Positions 25,139 through 34,245 of a stretch of 64,000 nucleotides of DNA are shown here, piece after piece (within the stretch, counting starts at the first letter, position 1; each line of letters begins with the position of its first letter). Source of the stretch: Kitasatospora purpeofusca (GTDB taxonomy: Bacteria; Actinomycetota; Actinomycetes; Streptomycetales; Streptomycetaceae). Both the position numbers and the translations under genes were made by a program. The stretch is taken from assembly GCF_000718025.1 (NCBI RefSeq), contig NZ_JODS01000003.1, positions 500,698 through 564,697 of the forward strand, in the 5' to 3' direction. The notes beneath the pieces were generated by a model. That model was not told the DNA's origin and did no database searches. It saw only the letters and a program-made list of their open reading frames with translations.

Positions 25139-26329
25139 ATGAATGCCCCGCTGTACGGCCCGCCCGACCCCGAACTCGACCGCCTGCTCCGCCCGCTGTT
25201 CCGCGCCGCCGCACCGGCCGGTGGCGCCGCCGTCGTGGTGATCCGCGGCGACGAGCGGACCGTCGCCTGCCGAGGCCACGCCGTCCGCTCCACCGAACGC
25301 CCGGTCCGCGCCGACACCCGCTTCGAACTCGGCTCCGTCACCAAGACGTTCACCGGCCTGCTGCTGGCCGAGATGGCCGCCCGGGGCGAGGTCGGCTACG
25401 ACGATCCGATCGACCGCTACCTGCCCGCGGACGCCGCCCCCGGCTACCCGCAGGAGCGCCCGATCACCCTGCTCCACCTGGCCACCCACACCTCCGGCCT
25501 GCCCCGGCTGCCGGACGGGGTGCTGCCCGGACAGGTCCCGCGCTGGTTCACCCGTCCCTACGCCACCTTCGGGCCGGCGCACCTGCTGCGGGCGCTGCCC
25601 CGGACGGCGGTGCGCGGCACGCCGGGCACCCAGGTCCGGTACTCCAACCTCGGCTGCGGGCTGCTCGGCCTGCTGCTCGCCAACGCGGCCGGGCAGCGGT
25701 ACGACGATCTGCTCGCCGCCCGGGTCTGCGGGCCGCTCGGTCTGATGGACACCTCCTGCGGCCCCGGCCGGGAGGAGGACGCCGGATACCGGCGCGGGCG
25801 CAGGGTGCCGTCCTTCCGGCTGCCCGCCCTGCCGGGCGCCGCCGCGCTCCGCTCCACCGCGGACGACATGCTCCGCTACCTCCAGGCCCACCTCGCGCTG
25901 GACGCCGTTCCGCTCCCCGAGCGGGCCGACGCGGCGGCGCTGCGGACGGCGCTGAACGAGGTGCGGCGCCCGCGCACCGACGGGCGGCGCGGCGGGCCGC
26001 GGATCTGCCTGGGGTGGAACCACCGCGCCCTTCCGGCGGGGGTGGCGGAACCGCGGGCGGCCGGGAAGCCGGTGCTGCCGGTGCCCGCGGCGTCCGACGG
26101 GGCAGCGTCCGACGGGGCGGGACCCGACGGGGCGGGGTCGGTCGAGACCGGTGAGGTGGTCTACCACGTGGGTGCCGCCCGGCGGTCCACCGCCTTCGTC
26201 GGGTTCAGCCCCCGGGCCCAGGTGGGCCTGGCGGTCCTGGCCGGCGGACAGCCGCTGCGCAGCCGCGCCCTGGTGCAGAGCGCGCACGAGACCCTGCGCG
26301 TGCTGATCGCCGAATTCGGCGAGAGCTGA
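25139..26329 (+). CDS. serine hydrolase, beta-lactamase/class C-like family
   Basis: The 396-residue protein has the three active-site motifs of the PBP4*/EstB/AmpC superfamily: SVTK (SxxK), YSN (YxN) and HVG in VVYHVGAARR (position of KTG/HxG). No signal peptide is visible at the chosen start ATG 25139 (MNAPLYGPPD), which has GGAG about ten bases upstream. Members act as esterases, peptidases or beta-lactamases. A repeated SDGA segment (AASDGAASDGAGPDGAG) is an insertion before the last motif. It converges with acs across a strong palindrome. Confidence 0.85.
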   Translation: MNAPLYGPPDPELDRLLRPLFRAAAPAGGAAVVVIRGDERTVACRGHAVRSTERPVRADTRFELGSVTKTFTGLLLAEMAARGEVGYDDPIDRYLPADAAPGYPQERPITLLHLATHTSGLPRLPDGVLPGQVPRWFTRPYATFGPAHLLRALPRTAVRGTPGTQVRYSNLGCGLLGLLLANAAGQRYDDLLAARVCGPLGLMDTSCGPGREEDAGYRRGRRVPSFRLPALPGAAALRSTADDMLRYLQAHLALDAVPLPERADAAALRTALNEVRRPRTDGRRGGPRICLGWNHRALPAGVAEPRAAGKPVLPVPAASDGAASDGAGPDGAGSVETGEVVYHVGAARRSTAFVGFSPRAQVGLAVLAGGQPLRSRALVQSAHETLRVLIAEFGES

Positions 26330-26350
26330 CCGCCGGACCTGTTCCGGAGC

Positions 26351-26392
26351 CGACGGTGCCCCGGGCGGTAGCTACCGCCCGGGGCACCGTCG
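26351..26392. terminator. near-perfect palindromic terminator
   Basis: CGACGGTGCCCCGGGCGGTA is followed by GC and its exact reverse complement. It lies between the convergent serine hydrolase (+) and acetyl-CoA synthetase (-) genes and can end both transcripts. Confidence 0.88.
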
Positions 26393-26458
26393 TGCCTGCT
26401 GCACCGCGCCGCCTTCAGGGAGTGGCGCGGAGCAGCGGCCGAGGTCGGACCTCCTGGA

Positions 26459-28414
26459 TCAGCCCTCGGAACCGGCCGGCGGGAGCTGGGCCTGGATGAG
26501 GTTCATCACGGTGGAGTCGGCGAGGGTGGTGGTGTCACCGATCTCGCGGCCCTCGGCGATGTCGCGCAGCAGGCGGCGCATGATCTTGCCGGAGCGGGTC
26601 TTCGGCAGCTCGCCGACGACCTTGATCTGCTTCGGCTTGGCGATCGGGCCGAGGGTGCGGCCGACGTGCGCCCGCAGCTCCTCGACCAGCTCCGGGCTGT
26701 CGGTGGCGGTGCCGCGCAGGATGACGAAGGCGACGATCGCCTGGCCGGTGGTGGCGTCGGTGGCGCCGACGACCGCCGACTCGGCCACCGAGGGGTGCCC
26801 GACCAGCGCCGACTCGACCTCGGTGGTCGAGATGTTGTGGCCGGAGACCAGCATGACGTCGTCGACCCGGCCGAGCAGCCAGATGTCGCCGTCCTCGTCC
26901 TTCTTGGCACCGTCGCCGGCGAAGTAGCGGCCCTCGAAGCGCGACCAGTAGGTGTCGATGTAGCGCTGGTCGTCGCCCCAGATGGTGCGCAGCATGGAGG
27001 GCCACGGCTCGGTGAGCACGAGGTAGCCGCCGGAGCCGTTGGCGACCTCGGTGCCGTTGTCGTCGACCACGGTGGCCGCGATGCCGGGCAGCGCGCGCTG
27101 GGCGGAGCCGGGCTTGGTCTCGGTGACACCGGGCAGCGGGCTGATCATGATGGCGCCGGTCTCGGTCTGCCACCAGGTGTCCACGATCGGGGCGGTGGAG
27201 GCGCCGATGTGCTCGCGGTACCAGATCCAGGCCTCGGGGTTGATCGGCTCGCCGACGCTGCCCAGCACCCGCAGGGAGGACAGGTCGAACTTGGCGGGGA
27301 TGTCGTCGCCCCACTTCATGAAGGTGCGGATCGCGGTGGGCGCCGTGTAGAGGATGGTGACGCCGTACTTCTGCACGATCTCCCAGAACCGGCCCTGGTG
27401 GGGAGTGTCGGGGGTGCCCTCGTAGATGACCTGGGTGGCGCCGTTGGAGAGCGGGCCGTAGACGATGTACGAGTGCCCGGTGACCCAGCCGATGTCGGCG
27501 GTGCACCAGTAGACGTCGCTCTCCGGCTTGAGGTCGAAGACGGCGTGGTGGGTGTAGCTGGCCTGGGTGAGGTAGCCGCCGGTGGTGTGCAGGATGCCCT
27601 TGGGCTTCCCGGTGGTGCCGGAGGTGTAGAGGATGAACAGCGGGTGCTCGGCCTCGTGTGCCTCGGGGGTGTGCTCGGTGGACTGGCGGGCGGTGAGCTC
27701 GTGCCACCACACGTCCCGGCCCTCGGTCCAGGCGGTGTCCTGGCCGGTGCGGCGCACGACCAGGACGTGCTCGACGCCCTCGGCCTTGGTGAGGGCCTCG
27801 TCGATGGCGGGCTTGAGGGCGGAGGGCTTGCCGCGCCGGTAGCCGCCGTCGGCGGTGATGACGAGCTTGGCCCGGGCGTCCTGGATGCGGGAGGCGACGG
27901 CGTCGGCCGAGAAGCCGCCGAAGACCACGGAGTGCGTGGCACCGATGCGGGCGCAGGCGAGCATCGAGACGACGGCCTCGGGGATCATCGGCAGGTAGAT
28001 CGCGACGCGGTCGCCCTTGGTGACGCCGAGTTCGAGCAGGGCGTTGGCGGCCTGGGAGACCTCGTCCTTGAGCTGGGCGTAGGTGATGGAGCGGCCGTCG
28101 CCGGGCTCGCCCTCGAAGTGGATGGCGACGCGGTCGCCGTGACCGGCCTCGACGTGGCGGTCCACGCAGTTGTAGGCGATGTTGAGCTTGCCGTCGGCGA
28201 ACCACTTCGCGAAGGGCGGGTTGGACCAGTCGAGCGTCTGCGTGGGCTCGACGGCCCAGGTGAGGCGGCGGGCCTGCTCGGCCCAGAAGCCGAGGCGGTC
28301 CTCGGATGCCTGGGCGTACGCGGCCGCGGTGACGTTGGCGGCTGCGGCGAGCTCTGCCGGCGGGGCGAAACGCCGCTCCTCCTTGAGCAGGTTGGCCAGG
28401 CTCTCGTTGCTCAA
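26459..28414 (-). CDS. acs: acetyl-CoA synthetase
   Basis: The 651-residue AMP-forming acyl-CoA ligase has the P-loop-like YTSGTTGKPKG, TWWQTETGAIM, the hinge/ATP region WLLGRVDDVMLVSGH and the C-terminal catalytic Lys in LPKTRSGKIMRR, the site acetylated by Pat-type enzymes in relatives. It makes acetyl-CoA from acetate, ATP and CoA. I chose TTG 28414 (LSNESLANLL) with GAGGAG six bases upstream, which matches the start I recall for Streptomyces homologues; ATG codons upstream lack a ribosome site. A DasR-box-like sequence lies about 115 bases upstream. Confidence 0.94.
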   Translation of the reverse strand: MSNESLANLLKEERRFAPPAELAAAANVTAAAYAQASEDRLGFWAEQARRLTWAVEPTQTLDWSNPPFAKWFADGKLNIAYNCVDRHVEAGHGDRVAIHFEGEPGDGRSITYAQLKDEVSQAANALLELGVTKGDRVAIYLPMIPEAVVSMLACARIGATHSVVFGGFSADAVASRIQDARAKLVITADGGYRRGKPSALKPAIDEALTKAEGVEHVLVVRRTGQDTAWTEGRDVWWHELTARQSTEHTPEAHEAEHPLFILYTSGTTGKPKGILHTTGGYLTQASYTHHAVFDLKPESDVYWCTADIGWVTGHSYIVYGPLSNGATQVIYEGTPDTPHQGRFWEIVQKYGVTILYTAPTAIRTFMKWGDDIPAKFDLSSLRVLGSVGEPINPEAWIWYREHIGASTAPIVDTWWQTETGAIMISPLPGVTETKPGSAQRALPGIAATVVDDNGTEVANGSGGYLVLTEPWPSMLRTIWGDDQRYIDTYWSRFEGRYFAGDGAKKDEDGDIWLLGRVDDVMLVSGHNISTTEVESALVGHPSVAESAVVGATDATTGQAIVAFVILRGTATDSPELVEELRAHVGRTLGPIAKPKQIKVVGELPKTRSGKIMRRLLRDIAEGREIGDTTTLADSTVMNLIQAQLPPAGSEG

Positions 28415-28529
28415 CGCGCACTCCTCATGAGTCATGATCGGGGTCGTTTCCCGTGCGTGGGGATTGTCCCGTGTGTCCCAGCGCACAGCTCACCAGGCGA
28501 AGAGGTCAGTTGACAAGAGGCTCTGGCTA

Positions 28530-28545
28530 ATTGGTGTAGACCTTT
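28530..28545. promoter_or_regulatory. possible DasR (dre-like) operator upstream of acs
   Basis: ATTGGTGTAGACCTTT matches 12 of 16 positions of the dre consensus ACTGGTCTAGACCACT as I remember it, including the TAGACC half. DasR senses amino-sugar phosphates. The position upstream of acs would connect acetate activation to N-acetylglucosamine use. Confidence 0.35.
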
Positions 28546-28646
28546 GATCGCTCGTCGAACGGCCGCCCGAGGTCGGAGGCGTCTCGGGCGGCCCGAGGAG
28601 GTGGGCCCGCGTCCTTGGCCCGCCCGGCTGGACGCGGGCCCGGCTC

Positions 28647-31160
28647 TCAGGCGGCCAGGCCGGGGCCTCCCCCGTCCCTGGCCGGATCCGCGGCGACGGT
28701 ACCGGTGGTCGGAACCTGTTCGAATTCATTCACTCGTTCGGGCGTGTCGTGCTCCCCGCGCGGGGTGGACGGCAGTGCCGAGGGGGCGGGCAGCGGTGCG
28801 GGCGCGGGTGCGGCGACCGCCACGGGCGCGGGTGCGGCGGCCGGTGCGGGCGTGGGCGTGCATACGGCGGCCGGCGTCGACGCCAGTGCCTCGACCGGGC
28901 CGAACCGGCCGCTCTCCGGGTCGAGCACATAGGCCTGTGCGGTGGCGAAGTCGAAGTACATGCCGACCAGTCGCAGGGTGCCCTCGGCGACCCGCCGCTC
29001 GACGGCCGGGTTGGCCATCAGCTGGTCCAGCTGCTGGACGACATTGGTGACGCAGAGCTGCTCGGTCACATCGACCACCGGGCGGTCGGTGAACTCCGCC
29101 GGGACCCGGCGCAGCCGGTCCAGCGAGCCCCGGCCGTTGCGCAGCCAGCGGGCGAGCGGAGTGGGCCGGCCGGGCTGCTCGTGCACCCCGTCCAGCAGGG
29201 CCTTCATCGCCCCGCAGCCGGAGTGCCCGCAGACGGTGATCGACCGCACCTCCAGTACCTCGACCGCGTACTGCACCGCCGCCGCCACCGAGTCGTCGGC
29301 CGCGCCCGGCTCGTGCGGCGCCGGCACCAGATTGCCGACATTGCGCACGGTGAAGAGGTCGCCCGGGCCGCTGTTGGTGATCATGCTGGTGACCATCCGG
29401 GAGTCGGCGCAGGTCAGGAACAGCTGGGAGGGTGTCTGTCCCTCCCGGGCGAGCCGGGCCAGTTCGGGCCGGACCAGCGGGGCGGTGTGCAGCTGGAACA
29501 CCCGAACCCCGTCGAGCAGCCGGACGTGCGGGTCCTCCTGCTGTTCGATGCAGTGGTGGCCGACCCAGGGCGTCCACGCGCGGCAGCGGTGCGGGCCGGG
29601 GGAGCTGCCGGTGCGGACGGTGCCGTCCGGGTCGAGCACCTCGTCGTCCTGGCGGCGGGTCACCATCGACACCCGTCCGCCGCCGGCCTGGTGGCCGTTG
29701 CGCCAGCTGTGCAGCGTCTCGTAGGCGGCGTGGTCCAGGAAGGAGCCGTCGTGCACGACGGTGACCTCGGCGCCGGCCGGCACACCGGCGAGTGCCCGGC
29801 TCAGCCGGGGCACGGCGGCGAAGGTCAGCGGGCCGTGCGTCTCCACGGTGAACGCGCCGTCGGGGCCGGTCAGCACGTCCACGTGCGCGCGGGTCAGGCG
29901 GTAGAGCGCGAGCAGCACGGCCGTCGCGGCGCCCAGCGCCACACCCGGCAGCACGCCGAACAGCACCACCGAGACCACGGTGACCAGGTAGACCGGGAAC
30001 TCCCGGTGCCGGTGGACCTTCCGGATGTGCGCGAAGCTCACCATCTGCAGGCCGACGACCAGTACCAGGGCGGCGAGCGCGGCGAGCGGGATCCGGCGCA
30101 GCCCGCCGGTGAGGGCCAGCGCGGCCGCCAGTACCCACACCCCGTGCAGCACCGAGGACCAACGGCTGCGGGCCCCGGCCCGGACGTTGGCGGTGCTGCG
30201 CACCGCGCCGCCGGCGATCGGCAGTCCGCCGACCAGCCCGCTGATCATGTTGGCCAGTCCCTGGCCGCGCAGCTCGCGGTCGAGGTCCCCGGTGCGGTGC
30301 GACATCCGGTCGACCGCGACGGCGGAGAGCAGCGATTCGACGCTCGCCACGGCGGTGACGGTCAGCACGGCGGCGAGGACGGCGAGGGGCGGGCCGTGCG
30401 GCAGGTCGGGGACCAGGTCGTGCGGCTGCCAGGCGGGCAGGTCGACCCGGGCGAGCCGCAGGTCCAGCGTGATCGCGAGCGTGGTGGCGGCCGCGACGGC
30501 GGCCAGCGGGCCGGGGACCTTGGTCAGCCGGGCGCCGAACTCGCCGTACCGGCCGGGGAGTCGGCCCAGCCGGGGCCAGCCGAGCAGCACCGCGGCGGTG
30601 ACCGCGCCGACCACCAGGGCGGACGGGTGCGGGGCCGCCAGCTGGCTCGGCAGGGCGAGCAGATTGGCCAGGGACGAGCTCTGCGGGGAGCCGCCGAGGA
30701 CGACGTGCAACTGCGCGATCGCGATGGCGAGGCCGACGCCGGCCAGCATGCCGTGCACGATGGCGGGCGAGACGGCCAGCGCCGTCCGGGCCACCCGCCT
30801 GACGCCCAGCAGGAGTTGGAGCAGGCCGGCGGCGAGCGTGATGGCGCAGGTCGCCTGCCAGCCGTACTGGGTGATGAGACCGGCCGTGATCACGGTGAGC
30901 GCGGCGGAGGGGCCGCTGACCTGCAGCGGGGTGCCGCCGAACAGTCCGACCACGATGCCGCCGACGGCCGCGGCGGCGAGGCCCGCGGTGAGCGGGGCGC
31001 CGGTGGCCAGGGCGATGCCGAGGGAGAACGGCACGGCGATGAGGAAGACCACCAGGGAGGCCGAGAGGTCCTGCGCCCAGGAGGCGCGGGGGCGACGCCC
31101 CGGCGGGGCGTGGTCGGTGGTGTCGGAGGCGATGGGTGCGCTGGAGATGTCGAGGGTCAT
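28647..31160 (-). CDS. SulP transporter-beta carbonic anhydrase fusion
   Basis: The 837-residue protein joins a SulP permease (~25-440, multiple helices, FGGTPLQVSGPSAALTVI) to a beta-carbonic anhydrase (~545-740). The anhydrase zinc ligands are present: TCADSRM (Cys-x-Asp-x-Arg, ~583) and CGHSGCGAM (His-x2-Cys, ~645). Such fusions are predicted bicarbonate transporters that interconvert CO2 and HCO3- at the membrane. An Ala/Pro-rich tail follows (~750-800). I chose ATG 31160 (MTLDISSAP), preceded by GGGAAG; the frame continues to 31220. Confidence 0.92.
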   Translation of the reverse strand: MTLDISSAPIASDTTDHAPPGRRPRASWAQDLSASLVVFLIAVPFSLGIALATGAPLTAGLAAAAVGGIVVGLFGGTPLQVSGPSAALTVITAGLITQYGWQATCAITLAAGLLQLLLGVRRVARTALAVSPAIVHGMLAGVGLAIAIAQLHVVLGGSPQSSSLANLLALPSQLAAPHPSALVVGAVTAAVLLGWPRLGRLPGRYGEFGARLTKVPGPLAAVAAATTLAITLDLRLARVDLPAWQPHDLVPDLPHGPPLAVLAAVLTVTAVASVESLLSAVAVDRMSHRTGDLDRELRGQGLANMISGLVGGLPIAGGAVRSTANVRAGARSRWSSVLHGVWVLAAALALTGGLRRIPLAALAALVLVVGLQMVSFAHIRKVHRHREFPVYLVTVVSVVLFGVLPGVALGAATAVLLALYRLTRAHVDVLTGPDGAFTVETHGPLTFAAVPRLSRALAGVPAGAEVTVVHDGSFLDHAAYETLHSWRNGHQAGGGRVSMVTRRQDDEVLDPDGTVRTGSSPGPHRCRAWTPWVGHHCIEQQEDPHVRLLDGVRVFQLHTAPLVRPELARLAREGQTPSQLFLTCADSRMVTSMITNSGPGDLFTVRNVGNLVPAPHEPGAADDSVAAAVQYAVEVLEVRSITVCGHSGCGAMKALLDGVHEQPGRPTPLARWLRNGRGSLDRLRRVPAEFTDRPVVDVTEQLCVTNVVQQLDQLMANPAVERRVAEGTLRLVGMYFDFATAQAYVLDPESGRFGPVEALASTPAAVCTPTPAPAAAPAPVAVAAPAPAPLPAPSALPSTPRGEHDTPERVNEFEQVPTTGTVAADPARDGGGPGLAA

Positions 31161-31657
31161 GGGTCTTCCCGTCTGTCCGGGGGAACGAACGCAGTCAGGT
31201 CCGGCGGTGAGTCCGGTCATGGGCTCGGTGGAGCGGATCGGCTGTCGTGGGTCGCGACGGTGTGGCGGGATGGCGTGGACGGGCCGGGAGTGCGGGTGTC
31301 ACCGGCCGGGCCTTGGACCATCGGGGGCCCCGGCGGTCGCTCGGCGGGGCGCTGGGAGGAGCCAGGCCACGGCGAGGAGCACCGGAACGGATGCGGATCA
31401 TCAAGACTCGGTAAACCGAGGGTAATGAGAGCTTTGCACAGCGTCATCCGGAGCGACAGGCAATATCCGCCTCATTCACCCCATTGGGTGGTGGTCGAAC
31501 GGACGTGAATCTGCTGGTGGCGGCGCTGCGGCCGCGGCGGGGGCGGCGCGGGGGCGGACGCGCGGGGGCCGCGGCCCCGTTCTGGGACCGCGGCCCGTGG
31601 TCGCTGCGGTGGTTCTGCGCGGTGGTGCCGCGTCGGCGCTGGGCGCCGCCGGTCCGG
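31161..31657. other. intergenic stretch upstream of the SulP fusion
   Basis: These 497 bases hold no supported gene. A small palindrome CTCGGTAAACCGAG lies at 31407-31420 in an A+T-richer patch (31390-31500) that may carry the SulP promoter. From 31510 to 31657 the sequence is GC-only low complexity with self-pairing GGGGCCGCGGCCCC-type elements, possibly the 3' end of the MinD-like transcript. Confidence 0.4.
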
Positions 31658-32647
31658 TCAGACGGCCGCGCCGGCCGCCGCGGGCTCGTCGCCGAGCACG
31701 AAGTCCGGGTCGACCTGGGTGGCGAGGTCGATGCCCACCTTGGCGTTCGCCCAGCTCTCGGCGTTGCGCAAGTGGAACAGGACCGCCTGCTCGGTGTAGC
31801 GGCGCGGGTCCCGCAGGTCGTACGCGGCGTCCGCCGCCGCCCTCAGCTCGTCCAGCACCGCGCGGTTGACGGCTTCGAGGGCGCGCAGCGGCGGCTGCGC
31901 GCCCTGCTCCAGTCGGCGCACCCAGTCGGAGTGCCCGAAGGAGGTCAGCAGGTCCTCGCCGACCTCCCGGCGGAGGAAGTCCAGGTCGTCCTGGCTCTGC
32001 ACCTTGTTGCCGACCACTCGCAGCCGGACGCCGAAGTCCTGCGCGTAGTCGCGGTACTGGCGGTACACCGAGATGCCCTTGCGGGTGGGCTCGGCCACCA
32101 GGAAGGTGAGGTCGAAGCGGGTGAACAGGCCCGAGGCGAATGAGTCGGAGCCGGCGGTCATGTCGGTCACCACGTACTCGTCCCGGCCGTCGACCAGGTG
32201 GTTCAGCAGCAGCTCGACCGCGCCGACCTTGGAGTGGTAGCAGGCGACGCCGAGGTCCTCCTCGGTGAACGCGCCGGTCGCCAGCAGCCGCACCGAGCCC
32301 TCGTCGAGCGCGATCGGGCGGGCACAGGCCGCGTAGACCGGGTTCTCCTCGACGATTCGGAGCAGCCGCGAACCGCGCCCGGGCGGGGTGGTCTTGATCA
32401 TCTCCTCGGCGGAGCGGATCAGCGGGTTGCCGCCGCGCAGGTACTCCTTGATGCCGGGCAGGTGGGCCCCGAGCGAGGGCAGGGCGGCGGACTGGTCGTC
32501 CGTCAGCCCGAGGGCCGGGCCGAGGTGCTGGTTGATGTCGGCGTCGACGGCGAGGACCGGGCGGCCCGCGGCGGCCAGGTGGCGGATGAACAGTGCGGAC
32601 AGCGTGGTCTTGCCGCTGCCACCCTTGCCGACGAAGGCGATCTTCAT
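31658..32647 (-). CDS. MinD/CooC-type P-loop ATPase
   Basis: This 329-residue protein opens with the deviant Walker A MKIAFVGKGGSGKTTLSALF and has the ParA/MinD switch regions VLAVDADINQHLGPALG and YVVTDMTAGSDSFASG. CooC-like members insert metals or move partner proteins, and others position cell-division complexes. No metalloenzyme genes are nearby; the Fic-like gene lies divergently 215 bases away and the ssd/tad cluster follows. The function is unknown but the neighbourhood suggests a developmental or envelope role. Confidence 0.85.
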   Translation of the reverse strand: MKIAFVGKGGSGKTTLSALFIRHLAAAGRPVLAVDADINQHLGPALGLTDDQSAALPSLGAHLPGIKEYLRGGNPLIRSAEEMIKTTPPGRGSRLLRIVEENPVYAACARPIALDEGSVRLLATGAFTEEDLGVACYHSKVGAVELLLNHLVDGRDEYVVTDMTAGSDSFASGLFTRFDLTFLVAEPTRKGISVYRQYRDYAQDFGVRLRVVGNKVQSQDDLDFLRREVGEDLLTSFGHSDWVRRLEQGAQPPLRALEAVNRAVLDELRAAADAAYDLRDPRRYTEQAVLFHLRNAESWANAKVGIDLATQVDPDFVLGDEPAAAGAAV

Positions 32648-32862
32648 CTTGGGACTCCGGCTCTCGCTCCAGGACCCGCCGCGTCCGCGGTCCGCGCCGC
32701 GACGAGGTCGACGATCTCCCGAGTTGGAAATCGTTATCGTCTTCGACAGCCATGCTATCCGGGGTTTCGGGCCGTTTGCGGGAGGGAAGTGAGGATTGCC
32801 TCGAACGGGTGATGCGTGGTTGCTGTTCCGGCCGGGGCCCCCGGGTCATTACTCTCGGGTAG

Positions 32863-33777
32863 GTGAGCACTGGAACAGATCCCCTCGCCCCGCTGGCCCA
32901 GCTCCCCGGGGTGCCCGACGCGGTGGCCGAGGTGCGCAAGGCCGTCGACCGCCTCTACGGCCACCGGGTGATGCGCCGCCGCGCGGCCGAGGTCACCTCC
33001 GAGTCGGCCCTGCGCGGCGCCCGCGCCTCCGCCGCGCTGGCGGGCTCGGACTGGCCGCTGGAGGAGGTCCGCCGTCGCAGCGACTTCGGCGCCGACCCCG
33101 AGACCCGGACGGTGGGTGCCTCCCTGCGGATCGCCGCCGAGGCGGGGCAGCTGCTGAGCATCTGGCGGCACTCGCCGCTCCAGGTGCTGGCCCGGCTGCA
33201 CCTGCTGGCGGTCGGCGACGCCGACCCCGTGGCGGGCCGGCCGAGGCAGGCCGGGGAGGGCGTCGAGGACCTGTTCCCGCTGGAGCTGAAGCCGGCCGAA
33301 GGGGTCGCGGCGGACGTCGCCCCGGCCGTCGTGCCGCCCGCTCCGGCGGGGCCCGTGCCGGCCCTGCCGGCGGCGCCCGGCCCGGAGGAGGTCGCCGCCC
33401 GGCTGGACCAGCTGTCCCGGCTGCTGGTGGCCCGCGCCGAGGGCCAGGGCGTCGGGACGCCGGCCCTGGTGGTCTCCTCGGTCGTGCACGGCGAGCTGCT
33501 GGCGCTGCGGCCGTTCGGCTCGTACAACGGTCTGATCGCCCGCGCCGCCGCGCGGATCGTGCTGATCGCGGAGGGCCTCGACCCGAAGTCGATCTGCCCG
33601 GCCGAGGTGGGGCTGGTGGAGCTGGGGACGGACGCCTACCGGTGGGCCCTGGCCGGCTACCTGGCGGGGACGCCGGAGGGACTGGCGGCCTGGATCGGCC
33701 ACTGCGGGCGGGCGCTGCGGCTCGGGGTGCGGGAGAGCACGGCGGTCTGCGAGGCGATGCAGCGCGGCATGGTCTGA
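32863..33777 (+). CDS. degenerate Fic-like protein
   Basis: The 304-residue protein resembles Fic-domain proteins. An N-terminal SALRGARASAALAGSDWPLE segment recalls the S-x-x-x-E-G region, and VHGELLALRPFGSYNGLIAR at 208-227 aligns with HPFxxGNGRxxR. Compared with the catalytic motif, His is Arg216, the Gly before Asn is Tyr221 and the following Arg is Leu224; only Pro-Phe and Asn-Gly remain. It is therefore unlikely to be an AMP transferase. The middle (~130-170) is Pro/Ala-rich. Start GTG 32863 has a weak ribosome site. Homologues are sometimes annotated as oxidoreductases, which I cannot support. Confidence 0.7.
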   Translation: MSTGTDPLAPLAQLPGVPDAVAEVRKAVDRLYGHRVMRRRAAEVTSESALRGARASAALAGSDWPLEEVRRRSDFGADPETRTVGASLRIAAEAGQLLSIWRHSPLQVLARLHLLAVGDADPVAGRPRQAGEGVEDLFPLELKPAEGVAADVAPAVVPPAPAGPVPALPAAPGPEEVAARLDQLSRLLVARAEGQGVGTPALVVSSVVHGELLALRPFGSYNGLIARAAARIVLIAEGLDPKSICPAEVGLVELGTDAYRWALAGYLAGTPEGLAAWIGHCGRALRLGVRESTAVCEAMQRGMV

Positions 33778-34245
33778 GCGGGCGGCGTGCGGGCGGGGCC
33801 CGCTCGGGCGGGCTCCGGTCCGGCCGGCATGCGGCCGGGCCGGGGGAGGCCCCGGGCGGGCTCAGGACGGGCTCCGGACGGGCTCCGGAGACAAGGATGC
33901 GGCGGCACCTGAACTTGCCGGGTGCCGCCGCTGGCACAGATGCCGGGTGACCATGCATGCACCGGAAAGTGCCGATCAGACGGGGATCCTGCCCGTTCGT
34001 CTGGTGCGGCGGCCCGACAGCGGGTCGGCTGCATGTGGGTGCTCGGTTATCTGTGCACACGGTCCGTGGGGCCTGAACTGCGTTGTCGGTTTGACCTCTT
34101 AGGTCCTGACCGGGTCTCGCGGGCCGTGATTCCTTTGTATCGCGTTTCGGGCGAAAGGGGAACCCGAAATGAGAAGTCTTCGACTTTTGCCCGTTTTGTC
34201 CAAGGGGTGTCGGGCCGGTGCCGCCTCGGTCGGGGCCCCGCCGGG
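33778..34245. other. intergenic stretch with hairpin and low-GC patch
   Basis: No gene is supported in these 468 bases. A hairpin at 33899-33931 (GCGGCGGCACC / GGTGCCGCCGC, 11-base loop) could end the Fic-like transcript. From 34080 to 34205 the composition drops well below its surroundings and contains nested inverted repeats (GACCT-CTT-AGGTC; CGGGCGAAAG...CTTTTGCCCG). That patch could be a terminator region for the HAD gene or an unannotated RNA. Confidence 0.45.
33899..33931. terminator. hairpin, possible terminator of the Fic-like gene
   Basis: Perfect 11-bp arms GCGGCGGCACC and GGTGCCGCCGC surround an 11-base loop, about 120 bases past the stop codon. There is no T run. Confidence 0.45.
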
